64,000 bases of DNA from Clostridium aquiflavi. Its GTDB lineage: Bacteria > Bacillota > Clostridia > Clostridiales > Clostridiaceae. This document shows, piece by piece, positions 1 to 8,580 of this stretch. The notes beneath the pieces are model-generated. The model searched no databases. It saw nothing but the letters and a program-made list of their open reading frames with translations, and was not told the origin of the DNA. Each line of letters begins with the position of its first letter. Position 1 is the first letter of the stretch. The stretch lies in NCBI RefSeq assembly GCF_031344075.1, contig NZ_JAVJAN010000002.1, positions 62,001 through 126,000 on the forward strand. Direction: 5' to 3'. The translations under genes and the position numbers were made by a program.

Positions 1-1
1 A

Positions 2-211
2 GTTAAGTCAACAATAAGTACTGCAAATAACATAAATTTTATTATTACAGATAATGAGTATAGACAAGCTATGGAAAAAGAAAATTATATGATATATCTT
101 ATTTATGAAGTTGAAACAAATAATCCTAAAATACACATATTAAATAAAAATATGTTAAAAAAGGATTATATGCAGCCAATTGCATATAGAGTAAGAATTA
201 AAACAAAGTAA
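2..211 (+). CDS. C-terminal fragment of a DUF3883-like protein (runs off left edge)
   Basis: The frame opening at base 2 is read without a stop for 69 codons and ends in TAA at 209-211, so this is the tail of a longer gene starting outside the window. The visible part has the pattern FIITDNEY...YMIYLIYEVE...PKIHIL, which resembles the C-terminal DUF3883 module often attached to nucleases and helicases of restriction or phage systems. That assignment is by eye. It lies just before the terminase genes, where phages often carry an HNH nuclease or another DNA-processing protein. The function is not established. Confidence 0.45.
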   Translation, partial: VKSTISTANNINFIITDNEYRQAMEKENYMIYLIYEVETNNPKIHILNKNMLKKDYMQPIAYRVRIKTK

Positions 212-224
212 TTAATTTATGAGG

Positions 225-247
225 AGAGTCATTGAATGGCTCTTTTT
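225..247 (+). terminator. Small intrinsic terminator-like hairpin before terS
   Basis: AGAGTCA and TGGCTCT pair over 7 bp (one G-U) around a TTGAA loop and are followed by TTTT. The terminase small subunit ribosome binding site begins only about 16 bases later. It probably limits read-through from the upstream gene. Confidence 0.55.
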
Positions 248-276
248 GTGTTGTATGGAGAAATGGAGGTGAAACC

Positions 277-747
277 ATGGCGACAAGAGGAAGAAAACCA
301 AAACCAACAGCTCTAAAGGTTCTTGAAGGAAATCCAGGGAAAAGACCTTTAAATATGAACGAACCAAAACCCGAAAAGAAAGCTCCAAAATGTCCGTCAT
401 GGCTTGAACCAGAAGCTAAAAAAGAATGGAGAAGGATGACAAAGACATTAGAGAAAATAGGGGTACTTACAAAAGTAGATGCAGCTGCTTTTGCCGGATA
501 CTGCCAAGCTTATGCAAGATGGAAGGAAGCAGAAGAGTTTTTAACAAAGCATGGTACTATTTTTAAAACACCATCAGGATATATTCAACAGGTACCGCAG
601 GTTTCTATTGCTCAGACCTATCTTAAAATTATGAAAGACTTTTGTTCTGAATTTGGATTAACACCATCATCCCGTACTAGGATTAGAGTAGGTGCAGAAA
701 CAGGTAAAACTGATGATCCTATGGAAGATATTCTAAGGATGGTGTGA
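277..747 (+). CDS. terS: Phage terminase small subunit, P27 family
   Basis: A 156-residue protein starting MATRGRKPKPTALKVLEGNPG, the usual N-terminus of P27-type small terminases, with the conserved APKCPSWL and KKEWRRM segments at about residues 35-55. It recognises the phage DNA and delivers it to the large subunit for packaging. An in-frame ATG at 232 exists, but ATG 277 has a good GGAGGTGA site 5-6 bases upstream, so I use 277. The stop overlaps the GTG start of terL (GTGTGA), showing translational coupling. The family call is secure. Confidence 0.93.
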   Translation: MATRGRKPKPTALKVLEGNPGKRPLNMNEPKPEKKAPKCPSWLEPEAKKEWRRMTKTLEKIGVLTKVDAAAFAGYCQAYARWKEAEEFLTKHGTIFKTPSGYIQQVPQVSIAQTYLKIMKDFCSEFGLTPSSRTRIRVGAETGKTDDPMEDILRMV

Positions 748-2300
748 AAATGTTTGACGAAAAGAAAGCTGAAAAAGTAGTAAAGTTCATAAATAATTTA
801 AAGCACACAAAAGGTGTGTGGCATGGAGTTCCTTTTGATTTATTACCCTGGCAGGATAAAATTATTAAAGATATATTTGGAACAGTTAAGGATAATGGCT
901 ATAGAAAATACAATACAGCCTATGTAGAGATCCCAAAGAAAAATGGAAAAAGTGAAATTGCCGCGGCTATAGCTCTTTATCTTACCTGTGCAGATAATGA
1001 ATGGGGAGCTGAAGTTTATGGCTGTGCCGCAGACAGGCAGCAGGCATCTATTGTATTTGATGTGGCAGTAGATATGGTTGACCAATGTCAGGCGCTTAAA
1101 AAAAGAATAAAGCCTGTAATATCTCAAAAGAGATTAGTGTATATGCCTCTTGGAAGCTTTTATCAAGTTTTATCTTCAGAGGCATTTAGTAAACATGGAC
1201 TTAATGTTCATGGAGTAATTTTTGATGAGTTACATGCACAGCCTAATAGAGAATTATATGATGTTATGACAAAGGGCAGTGGTGATGCAAGAATGCAGCC
1301 GCTGTTCTTTTTAATTACAACGGCTGGAACAGATAGAAATTCTATATGCTATGAGGTACATCAAAAGGCAGAGGATATTTTAAGAGGTAAGAAAATTGAT
1401 AAAACCTTTTATCCTGTGATATATGGAATTAAAGATGAGGATGATTGGAGCTTAGAGGAGAATTGGTATAAAGCTAATCCATCGCTAGGGCATACCATTG
1501 ACATAGAAAAAGTTAGGAATGCTTTTAATAGTGCAAAGGAAAATCCAGCTGAAGAAAATATATTCAGGCAGCTTAGGCTTAATCAATGGGTTAAACAATC
1601 TGTAAGATGGATGCCTATGGATGTCTGGAACAAGTGTTCTTTTGAAGTTAATATTGAAAAACTTAAAGGTAGAGAATGTTATGGCGGCTTGGATCTTTCA
1701 AGTACTAATGATATTACTGCCTTTGTTCTAGTGTTTCCGCCAATAAATGAGGATGATAAATATTATGTTTTACCTTTCTTCTGGATACCAGAAGATAATT
1801 TGAAACTTAGAGTAAAAAGAGATCATGTTCCCTATGATGTATGGAAAAAACAAGGCTTTCTTGAAACTACAGAAGGAAATGTTATTCATTATGCTTTTAT
1901 TGAAAATTTTATAGATAAACTTGGAACACAATTTAATATAAAGGAAATAGCCTTTGACCGCTGGGGAGCTGTGCAGATGGTTCAAAACTTAGACGGCTTA
2001 GGTTTTACTGTAGTTCCTTTTGGACAAGGATATAAAGATATGAGTCCACCAACAAAAGAGCTTATGAAAATAACTCTAGAACAGAAAATAGCTCATGGGG
2101 GACATCCAGTTTTAAGCTGGATGATGGATAACATATTTGTAAGAACAGATCCAGCTGGAAACATAAAGCCGGATAAAGAAAAGTCCACTGAAAAAATAGA
2201 TGGAGCTGTAGCTTTAATAATGGCTCTTGATAGAGCAATAAGACATGAATCTAAAGAATCAGTTTATGAAAAAAGAGGAATGAGAAGTTTACTTGATTAG
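744..2300 (+). CDS. terL: Phage terminase large subunit (packaging ATPase/nuclease)
   Basis: 518 residues. The Walker A-like motif EIPKKNGKS is at about residues 62-70 and Walker B plus catalytic Glu in VIFDELHA at about 158-165. The C-terminal nuclease fold shows acidic residues in GGLDLSSTND (D317), a second in AFDRWG near 400, and KIDGAVAL near 490. It pumps DNA into the prohead and cuts the genome to length. I take the GTG at 744, overlapping the terS stop; ATG 750 is a near alternative. The length and motif order fit the HK97/phage-like large terminase family. Confidence 0.95.
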   Translation: MKMFDEKKAEKVVKFINNLKHTKGVWHGVPFDLLPWQDKIIKDIFGTVKDNGYRKYNTAYVEIPKKNGKSEIAAAIALYLTCADNEWGAEVYGCAADRQQASIVFDVAVDMVDQCQALKKRIKPVISQKRLVYMPLGSFYQVLSSEAFSKHGLNVHGVIFDELHAQPNRELYDVMTKGSGDARMQPLFFLITTAGTDRNSICYEVHQKAEDILRGKKIDKTFYPVIYGIKDEDDWSLEENWYKANPSLGHTIDIEKVRNAFNSAKENPAEENIFRQLRLNQWVKQSVRWMPMDVWNKCSFEVNIEKLKGRECYGGLDLSSTNDITAFVLVFPPINEDDKYYVLPFFWIPEDNLKLRVKRDHVPYDVWKKQGFLETTEGNVIHYAFIENFIDKLGTQFNIKEIAFDRWGAVQMVQNLDGLGFTVVPFGQGYKDMSPPTKELMKITLEQKIAHGGHPVLSWMMDNIFVRTDPAGNIKPDKEKSTEKIDGAVALIMALDRAIRHESKESVYEKRGMRSLLD

Positions 2301-2311
2301 GAAGTGATGTT

Positions 2312-3598
2312 TTGAAATTTATTGATAGATGTAAGCTTTTTTTAACTCCACAGAATGCATTATTTGAAGTTCTGCAGAAATATTCTCAGGATTTTTTAGC
2401 TGGTGAAGATGTTCCTACAGCAGATAATACAACTATAGATGCTAATACAGCTATGAGTTTTACAGCAGTTTTTGCCTGCAACAGGGTACTTTCAGAAACA
2501 CTTGCAAGTTGTCCTATATTTTTATATGAGAAAGACAGTAAAGGTAATAGAGTTCAAGTTACAGATGCTCCAGAATATCAGCTGATGCATTATAATCCAA
2601 ATCCAGAAATGACACCGGGGCAGTTTAAGGAAACAGGGATGAGTAATATGAATTTGGGTGGAAACTTTATAGTTCAAAAGGTATTTAATCTTCATGGTGA
2701 TTTATTAGAACTTAGACCTATTTTATGGAGCAGAGTAAGGATTGATATAGATAAAGACACAGGAAGGCTTCTTTACTTTATTGATGGTAAAACTGAGCCG
2801 AAGACAAGAGATGAAATACTACATATTCCAGGTTTAACTTTAGATGGTTATATAGGAGTAACACCTCTAACTTATGCGGCGTTAACTATTGATATTGGAT
2901 TATCTCAAGACAAATTTGAAAGAAATTTTTATCTTAATAGGGCATCGACAAGTGGAATATTTCAGTATCCTAATGAACTAGGAGACGAGGCTTTTAAGAG
3001 ATTAAAAAAGGACATAAAGAAAAATTATACAGGACTTCAAAATGCAGGGGTGCCTATGATACTTGAGGGTGGAGGTCAATTTAAAGAAGTTACTATGAAA
3101 CTTACTGATGCACAGTTTTTAGAATCCAAGAGATTTAGGATAGAAGATGTATGTAGAATATTTAGAATACCACTTCATTTGGTACAAGATTTAACAAGGT
3201 CAACCAACAATAACATAGAACACCAAAGTCTTGAATTCATTGTTTATACTATGCTCCCATGGTTTAAAAGATGGGAAGAAAATTTGAACTTGCAGCTGCT
3301 TTCAGATGAATCAAAAAGAAAAAATAGATATTTCGAGTTTAAGGTGGATGCACTTTTAAGAGGGGATGCACAGACTAGAGCTTCAGCTTATGCACAGGGC
3401 AGACAATGGGGATGGCTTAGTGTAAATGATATAAGAAGACTTGAAAACATGGACCCAATTGAAAATGGGGATATATATTTACAGCCTTTAAATATGAGTG
3501 AGGCTGGTGCTGATGATATAGAAAATAAAAATAAGAAATTGGCGGAGCAAATATATGAAATGATTTCAAAAGGTGGTGAAAAGCGTGAGCAAAGGTAA
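2312..3598 (+). CDS. Phage portal protein, HK97 family
   Basis: 428 residues, forming the ring at the capsid vertex through which DNA enters. Recognisable HK97-portal features are the N-terminal AMSFTAVFACNRVLSETLAS, the YQLMHYNPNPEMTPGQF segment, GYIGVTPL, and the C-terminal core with RIPLHLVQDLTRSTNNNIEHQ. The start is TTG at 2312, because the only nearby ATG (2308) runs into a stop at once; AGGAAGTGAT precedes it. The last codons overlap the protease gene. The position between terL and a ClpP-like protease is canonical. Confidence 0.94.
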   Translation: MKFIDRCKLFLTPQNALFEVLQKYSQDFLAGEDVPTADNTTIDANTAMSFTAVFACNRVLSETLASCPIFLYEKDSKGNRVQVTDAPEYQLMHYNPNPEMTPGQFKETGMSNMNLGGNFIVQKVFNLHGDLLELRPILWSRVRIDIDKDTGRLLYFIDGKTEPKTRDEILHIPGLTLDGYIGVTPLTYAALTIDIGLSQDKFERNFYLNRASTSGIFQYPNELGDEAFKRLKKDIKKNYTGLQNAGVPMILEGGGQFKEVTMKLTDAQFLESKRFRIEDVCRIFRIPLHLVQDLTRSTNNNIEHQSLEFIVYTMLPWFKRWEENLNLQLLSDESKRKNRYFEFKVDALLRGDAQTRASAYAQGRQWGWLSVNDIRRLENMDPIENGDIYLQPLNMSEAGADDIENKNKKLAEQIYEMISKGGEKREQR

Positions 3599-4424
3599 GA
3601 AGTTCTGGACATTTAATGCAAAAGAAAATAGTGATGAAGGAGAGCTTCTTTTATATGGAGATATAAGTGATTCAACTTGGTGGGGAGACGAAATTACGCC
3701 TAAAAATTTTAAGGAAGAATTAGATTCACTTGGAGACATTAAAACCTTAAATGTTTATATAAACAGCGGCGGCGGTGATGTGTTTGCAGGACAGGCGATA
3801 TATTCAATGCTAAAAAGGCATAGTGCAACAGTTAATGTTTATGTGGATGGACTTGCAGCAAGTATAGCTTCAATAATTGCTATGGCAGGAGATAACGTTA
3901 AAATGCCTAAAAACGCAATGCTTATGGTGCACAATCCTTGGTCTTTTGGTATGGGGAATGCAAATGATTTTAGAAAATTAGCTGATGATCTGGATAAAGT
4001 AAGAGAAAGTATGATTTCAGTATATGAAGATAAAACGGGAATGGAGAAAGAAAGTATAGTTGAACTAATGGATGCAGAAACTTGGATGACAGCGGAGGAA
4101 GCATTAGAATTTGGTTTTGCAGATGAAATTGAAGAAGAAAAACAAGTAGCAGCTTCGTTGAATAATAGAATATTTGCTATTAATGGATTAAAGGTTGATA
4201 TTACTAGATATAAAAATCTTCAAGTAGGTAAAATTCAGTTTAAAGAGTCAATTCCAAGTGAAAGTAAAGTTAATAAGCTTAAAGAACAGCCTGTTAACGT
4301 AGAAGAAATTAAAGAAAAAGTTACAGACAAAAATAAAGTTCTGGCAGCTAAGGATGAAAAGCAAGTTCCTATAGATTTATACAAAAAACTAAATGAAATT
4401 CATGAGAGGAGATTTAATATATGA
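3585..4424 (+). CDS. Head maturation protease, ClpP-like (S14)
   Basis: 279 residues. The ClpP/crotonase-type core holds the oxyanion stretch INSGGGDVFAGQ (about 60-70), the catalytic Ser in DGLAASIAS (S93) and the catalytic His in LMVHNPW (H116); the third residue is probably an Asp near 165. It cleaves scaffold sequences during prohead maturation. The reading frame is open from 3573, but the GTG at 3585 has AGGTGGTG six bases upstream and overlaps the portal stop, so I choose it. The last 80 residues are charged and may act as an internal scaffold. It ends ATGA-coupled to the capsid gene. Confidence 0.92.
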   Translation: MSKGKKFWTFNAKENSDEGELLLYGDISDSTWWGDEITPKNFKEELDSLGDIKTLNVYINSGGGDVFAGQAIYSMLKRHSATVNVYVDGLAASIASIIAMAGDNVKMPKNAMLMVHNPWSFGMGNANDFRKLADDLDKVRESMISVYEDKTGMEKESIVELMDAETWMTAEEALEFGFADEIEEEKQVAASLNNRIFAINGLKVDITRYKNLQVGKIQFKESIPSESKVNKLKEQPVNVEEIKEKVTDKNKVLAAKDEKQVPIDLYKKLNEIHERRFNI

Positions 4425-5704
4425 GTTTAAAAGAAATATTAAAACAAAAACTTGACTCACAAGCAGCTATAGTACAAGGTGCAATTGATGCAGCAAGAGC
4501 AATGAATGAAGAGGAGCAAAAGTTATATGATGATTTAGAGGTAGAAATTAAAAATCTTGAAAAAACAATAGAAGCAGAAGACAAGCTAAAAGAAAGAGAA
4601 AAGCTTAATAAGACACCAGTCAATGAACCTATATATGCTAAACCTAAAGATCCTAATGAAAAGAAATGGAAAGGCGGCATGGGAGAATTTCTTCAAGCTG
4701 TAGCAAAGGCATCTTCACCAGGTGGAATAATGGATAACAGGCTCATATATCAAAATTCAGCATCAGGACTAAATGAAAGTGTAACTTCAGAAGGCGGCTT
4801 TATGCTGGAAAATGATTTTATACAGGATATGTTTGATGTTATGATGTCTGAAAGTCAGGTTGCAAACAGAATAAGGATGATTCCAATTGGTGCAAATACA
4901 AATAGATTAAGAACTCTTGGTATTGATGAAACCAGCAGGGCTAATGGAAGCAGATGGGGCGGTGTTCAAGCTTACTGGATAGCTGAAGCAGAAACTGTTA
5001 CAAAGTCAAAGCCTAAGTTTAGAGAAATTGATATGGCACTTCAGAAATTACTGGCACTTTGCTATGTTACAGATGATTTACTTCAGGATGCAACAGCTCT
5101 TGAGGCTATAGTAAAACAAGCTTATGCTGATGAAATGAGTTTTAAAATAGATGACGCAATTATTAATGGAAGTGGTGTTGGTATGCCACTTGGAATACTT
5201 AATTCAGATGCACTTGTATCAGTACCAAAAGAATCAAATCAAGCTGCAGGAACTATAAAGTACGAAAATATACTTAAAATGTGGAGTTCAGTGCCTGCAA
5301 GGCTTAGAGCAAATGCCGTGTGGTATATTAATCAAGAAATAGAACCTCAGCTTTATACTATGGCACTTAATATAGGAACAGGAGGAGCACCTGTATTTTT
5401 ACCATCTGGAGGAGCTTCAAGTTCACAGTACAGCACTCTTTTAAACAGACCAATAATTCCAATAGAACAGTGCTCTCCATTAGGTAAAAAAGGAGATATT
5501 ATACTTGCAGATCCTACACAATATATAGGAATAGATAAAAAAGCACCGACAGCAGATGTGTCAATACATGTAAGATTTTTATACGATGAACAGGTATTTA
5601 GATTTATCTATAAGTTTAATGGTGCTCCTTATAGAAATAAACCAATTACACCTTATAAGGGAGCTAATGCTTTAAGTCCATTTGTTACTTTGGAGGATAG
5701 ATAG
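4421..5704 (+). CDS. Major capsid protein, HK97 fold
   Basis: 427 residues. Residues 1-90 are charged and helical, as expected of a removable delta/scaffold domain. The rest follows the HK97 pattern: SEGGFMLENDFIQDMFDVM, the inner-core IPIGANTNRLRTLGID, E-loop/spine residues and AIINGSGVGMPLGILN, ending in VRFLYDEQVFRFIYKFNG. The start codon overlaps the protease stop (ATGA). Together with portal and protease it forms the standard HK97 head cassette. Confidence 0.93.
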   Translation: MSLKEILKQKLDSQAAIVQGAIDAARAMNEEEQKLYDDLEVEIKNLEKTIEAEDKLKEREKLNKTPVNEPIYAKPKDPNEKKWKGGMGEFLQAVAKASSPGGIMDNRLIYQNSASGLNESVTSEGGFMLENDFIQDMFDVMMSESQVANRIRMIPIGANTNRLRTLGIDETSRANGSRWGGVQAYWIAEAETVTKSKPKFREIDMALQKLLALCYVTDDLLQDATALEAIVKQAYADEMSFKIDDAIINGSGVGMPLGILNSDALVSVPKESNQAAGTIKYENILKMWSSVPARLRANAVWYINQEIEPQLYTMALNIGTGGAPVFLPSGGASSSQYSTLLNRPIIPIEQCSPLGKKGDIILADPTQYIGIDKKAPTADVSIHVRFLYDEQVFRFIYKFNGAPYRNKPITPYKGANALSPFVTLEDR

Positions 5705-5760
5705 GAATTCAGGCTTATTATGTTACAAATAACTTGAAAGCCCAAACTAATAGTAGTTTC

Positions 5761-5769
5761 TGGTATAAT
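5761..5769 (+). promoter_or_regulatory. Extended -10 promoter element of the moron
   Basis: TGGTATAAT is a perfect extended -10 (TGnTATAAT) in the 164-base gap after the capsid gene, about 100 bases before the next start codon. No good -35 sits at 17 bases, which extended -10 promoters do not need. It suggests that the following gene can be transcribed independently of the late operon. Confidence 0.5.
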
Positions 5770-5868
5770 ATTTATAAATATTATTATGGCTTCATATAAA
5801 AGGACGTTAGAACACATATAAGTTATACAAAATGAAGCTTTTAAATAATGGAAGTGGGGGAAATTAAA

Positions 5869-6351
5869 ATGCCATTAACACAAAATTCAAGAGCACCAAA
5901 ACAAATGGGGGATTTTGGAGAAGGGTTAGTAAATTATGTGCTAATTAAGAAGGGTTATGAAGTTGCTTATGTAGACCATGTTGGAGCAGATTTAATATCA
6001 GAGAAAGATGGAAATAGGTATGCAATTTCAGTAAAAACTCGTAATTTTAAAAAAGGTTCTAATGAAAGCAGAATGTATTCATTTAGTGATGACCATATTA
6101 AAAAAATTGAGTTTTTCTCAAATCAGTTTAATTTAGAACCGGTAATAGCTTTTGTTTTAATTACAGAAGATGATAAGACATTAGAAGTATTTATTATTAA
6201 GGTTAAAGATATTTTAGAAGGCAGGGTATTAAATAAAATAAAAGATGGGTATAGCATTCGCTTTAGTAGTAAAAATAAGCTAGATTTAATAAATAGTCAG
6301 TATGTAGACTATTCGTGTTGGAAGGATGAGGTAATTGGAAATAGATTCTAA
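5869..6351 (+). CDS. PD-(D/E)XK nuclease-like moron protein
   Basis: 160 residues, not a structural protein. The N-terminal GDFGEGLVNYVLIKKGYEV (Glu18), GADLI (Asp41) and YAISVKTR (Lys56) follow the E...D...xxK layout of Mrr/Holliday-resolvase-like PD-(D/E)XK folds, but the position normally E or Q is Ser54, so catalysis is uncertain. The frame opens at 5848; ATG 5869 is preferred because GTGGGGG lies 8 bases before it. It sits between capsid and tail-connector genes with its own -10 element and a terminator-like hairpin after it, typical of a moron. It could act in exclusion of other phages or in DNA processing. Confidence 0.6.
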   Translation: MPLTQNSRAPKQMGDFGEGLVNYVLIKKGYEVAYVDHVGADLISEKDGNRYAISVKTRNFKKGSNESRMYSFSDDHIKKIEFFSNQFNLEPVIAFVLITEDDKTLEVFIIKVKDILEGRVLNKIKDGYSIRFSSKNKLDLINSQYVDYSCWKDEVIGNRF

Positions 6352-6411
6352 CAAAATAATAGTAAATGCTTTAATAGCCAATGTTATTCTATTTATATCC
6401 ATAAATTTCAA

Positions 6412-6435
6412 AAAGGCAGCCTTAGTGCTGTCTTT
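6412..6435 (+). terminator. Terminator-like hairpin after the moron
   Basis: AAAGGCAGC pairs with GCTGTCTTT (one G-U) around a six-base loop. The T-run is weak, and the AAGGAGG of the next gene follows within ten bases, so it may be leaky. Confidence 0.5.
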
Positions 6436-6458
6436 ACTATTTAAGGAGGAAATTTATC

Positions 6459-6920
6459 ATGGCATTAATTGAAAAATATAAATTAATACAAGCATTTGAA
6501 CCTAAAACAACAAATGCTGCAATAACAAGTAATTATATAACTTTAAAGAATTCTATTACAGCAACAGTTGTTGTAAATTTAGCCCAGACAGCAGGGCATG
6601 AAACACAAATATCTTTGTACCAGGCACAGGATGTAGGAGGAACTGGCGCAAAACCTTTAGAAAATAATGTTCCAGTACTTGCAAATGAAGATGTTTCAGC
6701 AAGTGATACACTTGTAAGGCAAGCAGATGGAGTAAGCTATACTGTAGCAAATACTGCAAAAAATAAGCAGGTTATATTTCATGTTGATCCAGCTAAACTT
6801 GATATAAATAATGGGTTTACTTGTTTAAATGTGAGGATTGGAGCTAGTTCACAGGCTACAAATTTTGCAAGTGGCGAATTTATATTGGAGAACAAATATG
6901 CTGGGGATGAAAAAAATTAG
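6459..6920 (+). CDS. Phage structural-type protein of unknown role
   Basis: 153 residues with no motif I can name. The composition is typical of virion proteins: rich in A, N, T and V, few charges, predicted beta strands (for example ATVVVNLAQ, QISLYQAQD, KQVIFHVD), ending SGEFILENKYAGDEKN. AAGGAGG lies upstream of the ATG. Lying between capsid and head-tail connector, it could be a head decoration protein, but I see nothing that proves it. Confidence 0.5.
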   Translation: MALIEKYKLIQAFEPKTTNAAITSNYITLKNSITATVVVNLAQTAGHETQISLYQAQDVGGTGAKPLENNVPVLANEDVSASDTLVRQADGVSYTVANTAKNKQVIFHVDPAKLDINNGFTCLNVRIGASSQATNFASGEFILENKYAGDEKN

Positions 6921-6941
6921 ATATTAGTTAAGTACATTTTG

Positions 6942-6967
6942 AGAGCTGCTTAGGCTCTTTTTGTTTT
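6942..6967 (+). terminator. Intrinsic terminator-like hairpin
   Basis: AGAGC and GCTCT pair around TGCTTAG and are followed by a T-rich run. The stem is short (5 bp). It is placed just before the GGGGTGAT site of the connector gene, like the hairpin before terS. Confidence 0.45.
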
Positions 6968-6979
6968 TGGGGTGATTTT

Positions 6980-7552
6980 ATGGCATTAAAAATTATAACT
7001 CCACCTGCAGCTGAACCTATAACTTTGGAGGAAGCAAAACAGCATTTAAGAGTAACCGGAAGTGATGATGATATTATTTTACTCAGCATGATCAAGCAGG
7101 CTAGAGAATTTTGTGAGGACTTTCAAAATAGAAAGTATATTACTCAAACTTTAGAAATGGTGCGGGATTATTTCCCGGAGGATAATTGTATTTCATTTAA
7201 AAACTGTTCACCAGTTCAAAGTGTAGAAAGTGTAAAATACTATGATGCAGGTGGACAGGAGTATATATTTGATTCAAGTAATTATATTGTTGATACAGAT
7301 AGTTTTGTTAATAGAATTGTACTTGGATACTGTAAATTATGGCCAACAATAGCATTACAAACTGCTAATGCTGTAAGAATTATATTTACAGCTGGTTTTG
7401 GAGATAAAGGAGCAGATATTCCAGAAACAGTTAAATGGGCAATGATCCTTCATATGAGGCTTCTCTATGATGATTATAAGCCTGATGAAAGAACTAAAAT
7501 TGAAGAAGCAAGAAACTCATTATTGAGTATGAATAGAGTGATACCAGTATGA
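6980..7552 (+). CDS. Head-tail connector protein (gp6-like)
   Basis: 190 residues. The opening LKIITPPAAEPITLEEAKQHL and the helical segment DDIILLSMIKQAREFCEDF are the signature of the phage gp6/YqbG-like head-tail connectors that dock below the portal. The middle has the VESVKYYDAGGQEY strand region. ATG 6980 follows GGGGTGATTTT. The stop overlaps the next gene's ATG (ATGA). Confidence 0.9.
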   Translation: MALKIITPPAAEPITLEEAKQHLRVTGSDDDIILLSMIKQAREFCEDFQNRKYITQTLEMVRDYFPEDNCISFKNCSPVQSVESVKYYDAGGQEYIFDSSNYIVDTDSFVNRIVLGYCKLWPTIALQTANAVRIIFTAGFGDKGADIPETVKWAMILHMRLLYDDYKPDERTKIEEARNSLLSMNRVIPV

Positions 7553-7875
7553 GAACTGAGGAATTGAAACATAAAATAATCTTTCAAAAACTTACAGCAA
7601 CTACAAATGAAAATGGATTTGAAGTTGAAATATGGGAGGATTACTCAACTGTTTGGGCAGCAATATCAAATCTGATTGGAAGAGAATATTTTGCAGCTGC
7701 GGCTGTGCAGGCAGAGAAAACTGTTAAATTCACTATAAGATATTTACATGGCATAACAGATGATATGAGAATACTGTTTGAAGACAAGCAGTACAATATA
7801 ACTTTCATAGATAATATTAAATATAAAAACAAATATATAGAAATAAAAGCTTTGGAGGTTGAGAATAGTGGGTAA
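7549..7875 (+). CDS. Head closure / head-tail adaptor protein
   Basis: 108 residues beginning LKHKIIFQKLTATTNENGFEVE, with EDYSTVWAAI and ITDDMRILFEDKQYNITFIDN, the pattern of the phage head-tail joining family (SPP1 gp16-like). It closes the head after packaging. It is coupled to the connector by ATGA and overlaps the next gene's start, which fits the usual connector-adaptor-gp10 order. Confidence 0.88.
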   Translation: MRTEELKHKIIFQKLTATTNENGFEVEIWEDYSTVWAAISNLIGREYFAAAAVQAEKTVKFTIRYLHGITDDMRILFEDKQYNITFIDNIKYKNKYIEIKALEVENSG

Positions 7876-8248
7876 TATAGAACTTATGGGTGTTGATGAA
7901 ATATTAAACAAACTTCAGAAGATAGGTTCAAATGTAGGAAGGCTTGAAAATAAAGCATTAAAAAATGCGGCAGAACCTGTACTTGAAGATGCAAAGACAA
8001 ATGTTCCTGTGAGGACTGGAAAACTTAAAAAAGGTCTTAAGATAACCAATGTAAAAAAGAAAGAGGGAATAAAATACATTCTTGTAGGTGTAGATAAGGG
8101 AGACAATTCAGAAATATTTTATGGGAAATTTATTGAGTTTGGAACCGGTAAAAGAGCTGCACATCCTTTCCTCCAGCCTGCTTATGAAAAAAATAAAGAT
8201 GATATAAAAAGAATTATAGCTGAAACTCTAAAGGAAGGATTAAAGTGA
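7868..8248 (+). CDS. HK97 gp10-like tail assembly protein
   Basis: 126 residues with the family core VPVRTGKLKKGLKI, YGKFIEFGTGKRAAHPFLQPAYE and a lysine-rich end. It joins tail components near the head-tail interface. The frame is open from a TTG at 7859, but GTG 7868 stands 9 bases after GGAGG and is preferred. It overlaps both neighbours, so the set is translated as a unit. Confidence 0.88.
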   Translation: MGNIELMGVDEILNKLQKIGSNVGRLENKALKNAAEPVLEDAKTNVPVRTGKLKKGLKITNVKKKEGIKYILVGVDKGDNSEIFYGKFIEFGTGKRAAHPFLQPAYEKNKDDIKRIIAETLKEGLK

Positions 8249-8577
8249 TAAATAAATTAGTAGTAGAAGCTTTAAAACCACTCAATGTACCTGTTTCATT
8301 TCAAAAATATAAAGGGAAAGAAAATACCTATATAACTTTTTTTAATTATCTAGAACAGGGTGAGCAGTATGCTGATAATGAAGAAAAAGCTATAGGATAT
8401 TATATTCAGATAGATGTATGGAGTAAAAATGATTATACAGAGCTTGTAGAAAAAGTAAAAAATGCTATGAAAGCCGCAGGGTTTATGAGAACTTCCGCGG
8501 CTGATTTATTTGAGGATGATACTAAAATATATCACAAGATAATAAGGTTCTTTATTCAGATGGAAGGAGGACAATAA
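8245..8577 (+). CDS. Tail terminator/completion protein (gp11-like)
   Basis: 110 residues, starting with a GTG overlapping the previous stop (GTGA). Segments FQKYKGKENTYITFFNYLEQG and YYIQIDVWSKNDYTELVEKV match the pattern of small tail-terminator proteins that cap the tail tube. Its place between gp10-like and major tail protein genes supports this. Confidence 0.8.
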   Translation: MINKLVVEALKPLNVPVSFQKYKGKENTYITFFNYLEQGEQYADNEEKAIGYYIQIDVWSKNDYTELVEKVKNAMKAAGFMRTSAADLFEDDTKIYHKIIRFFIQMEGGQ

Positions 8578-8580
8578 TTT

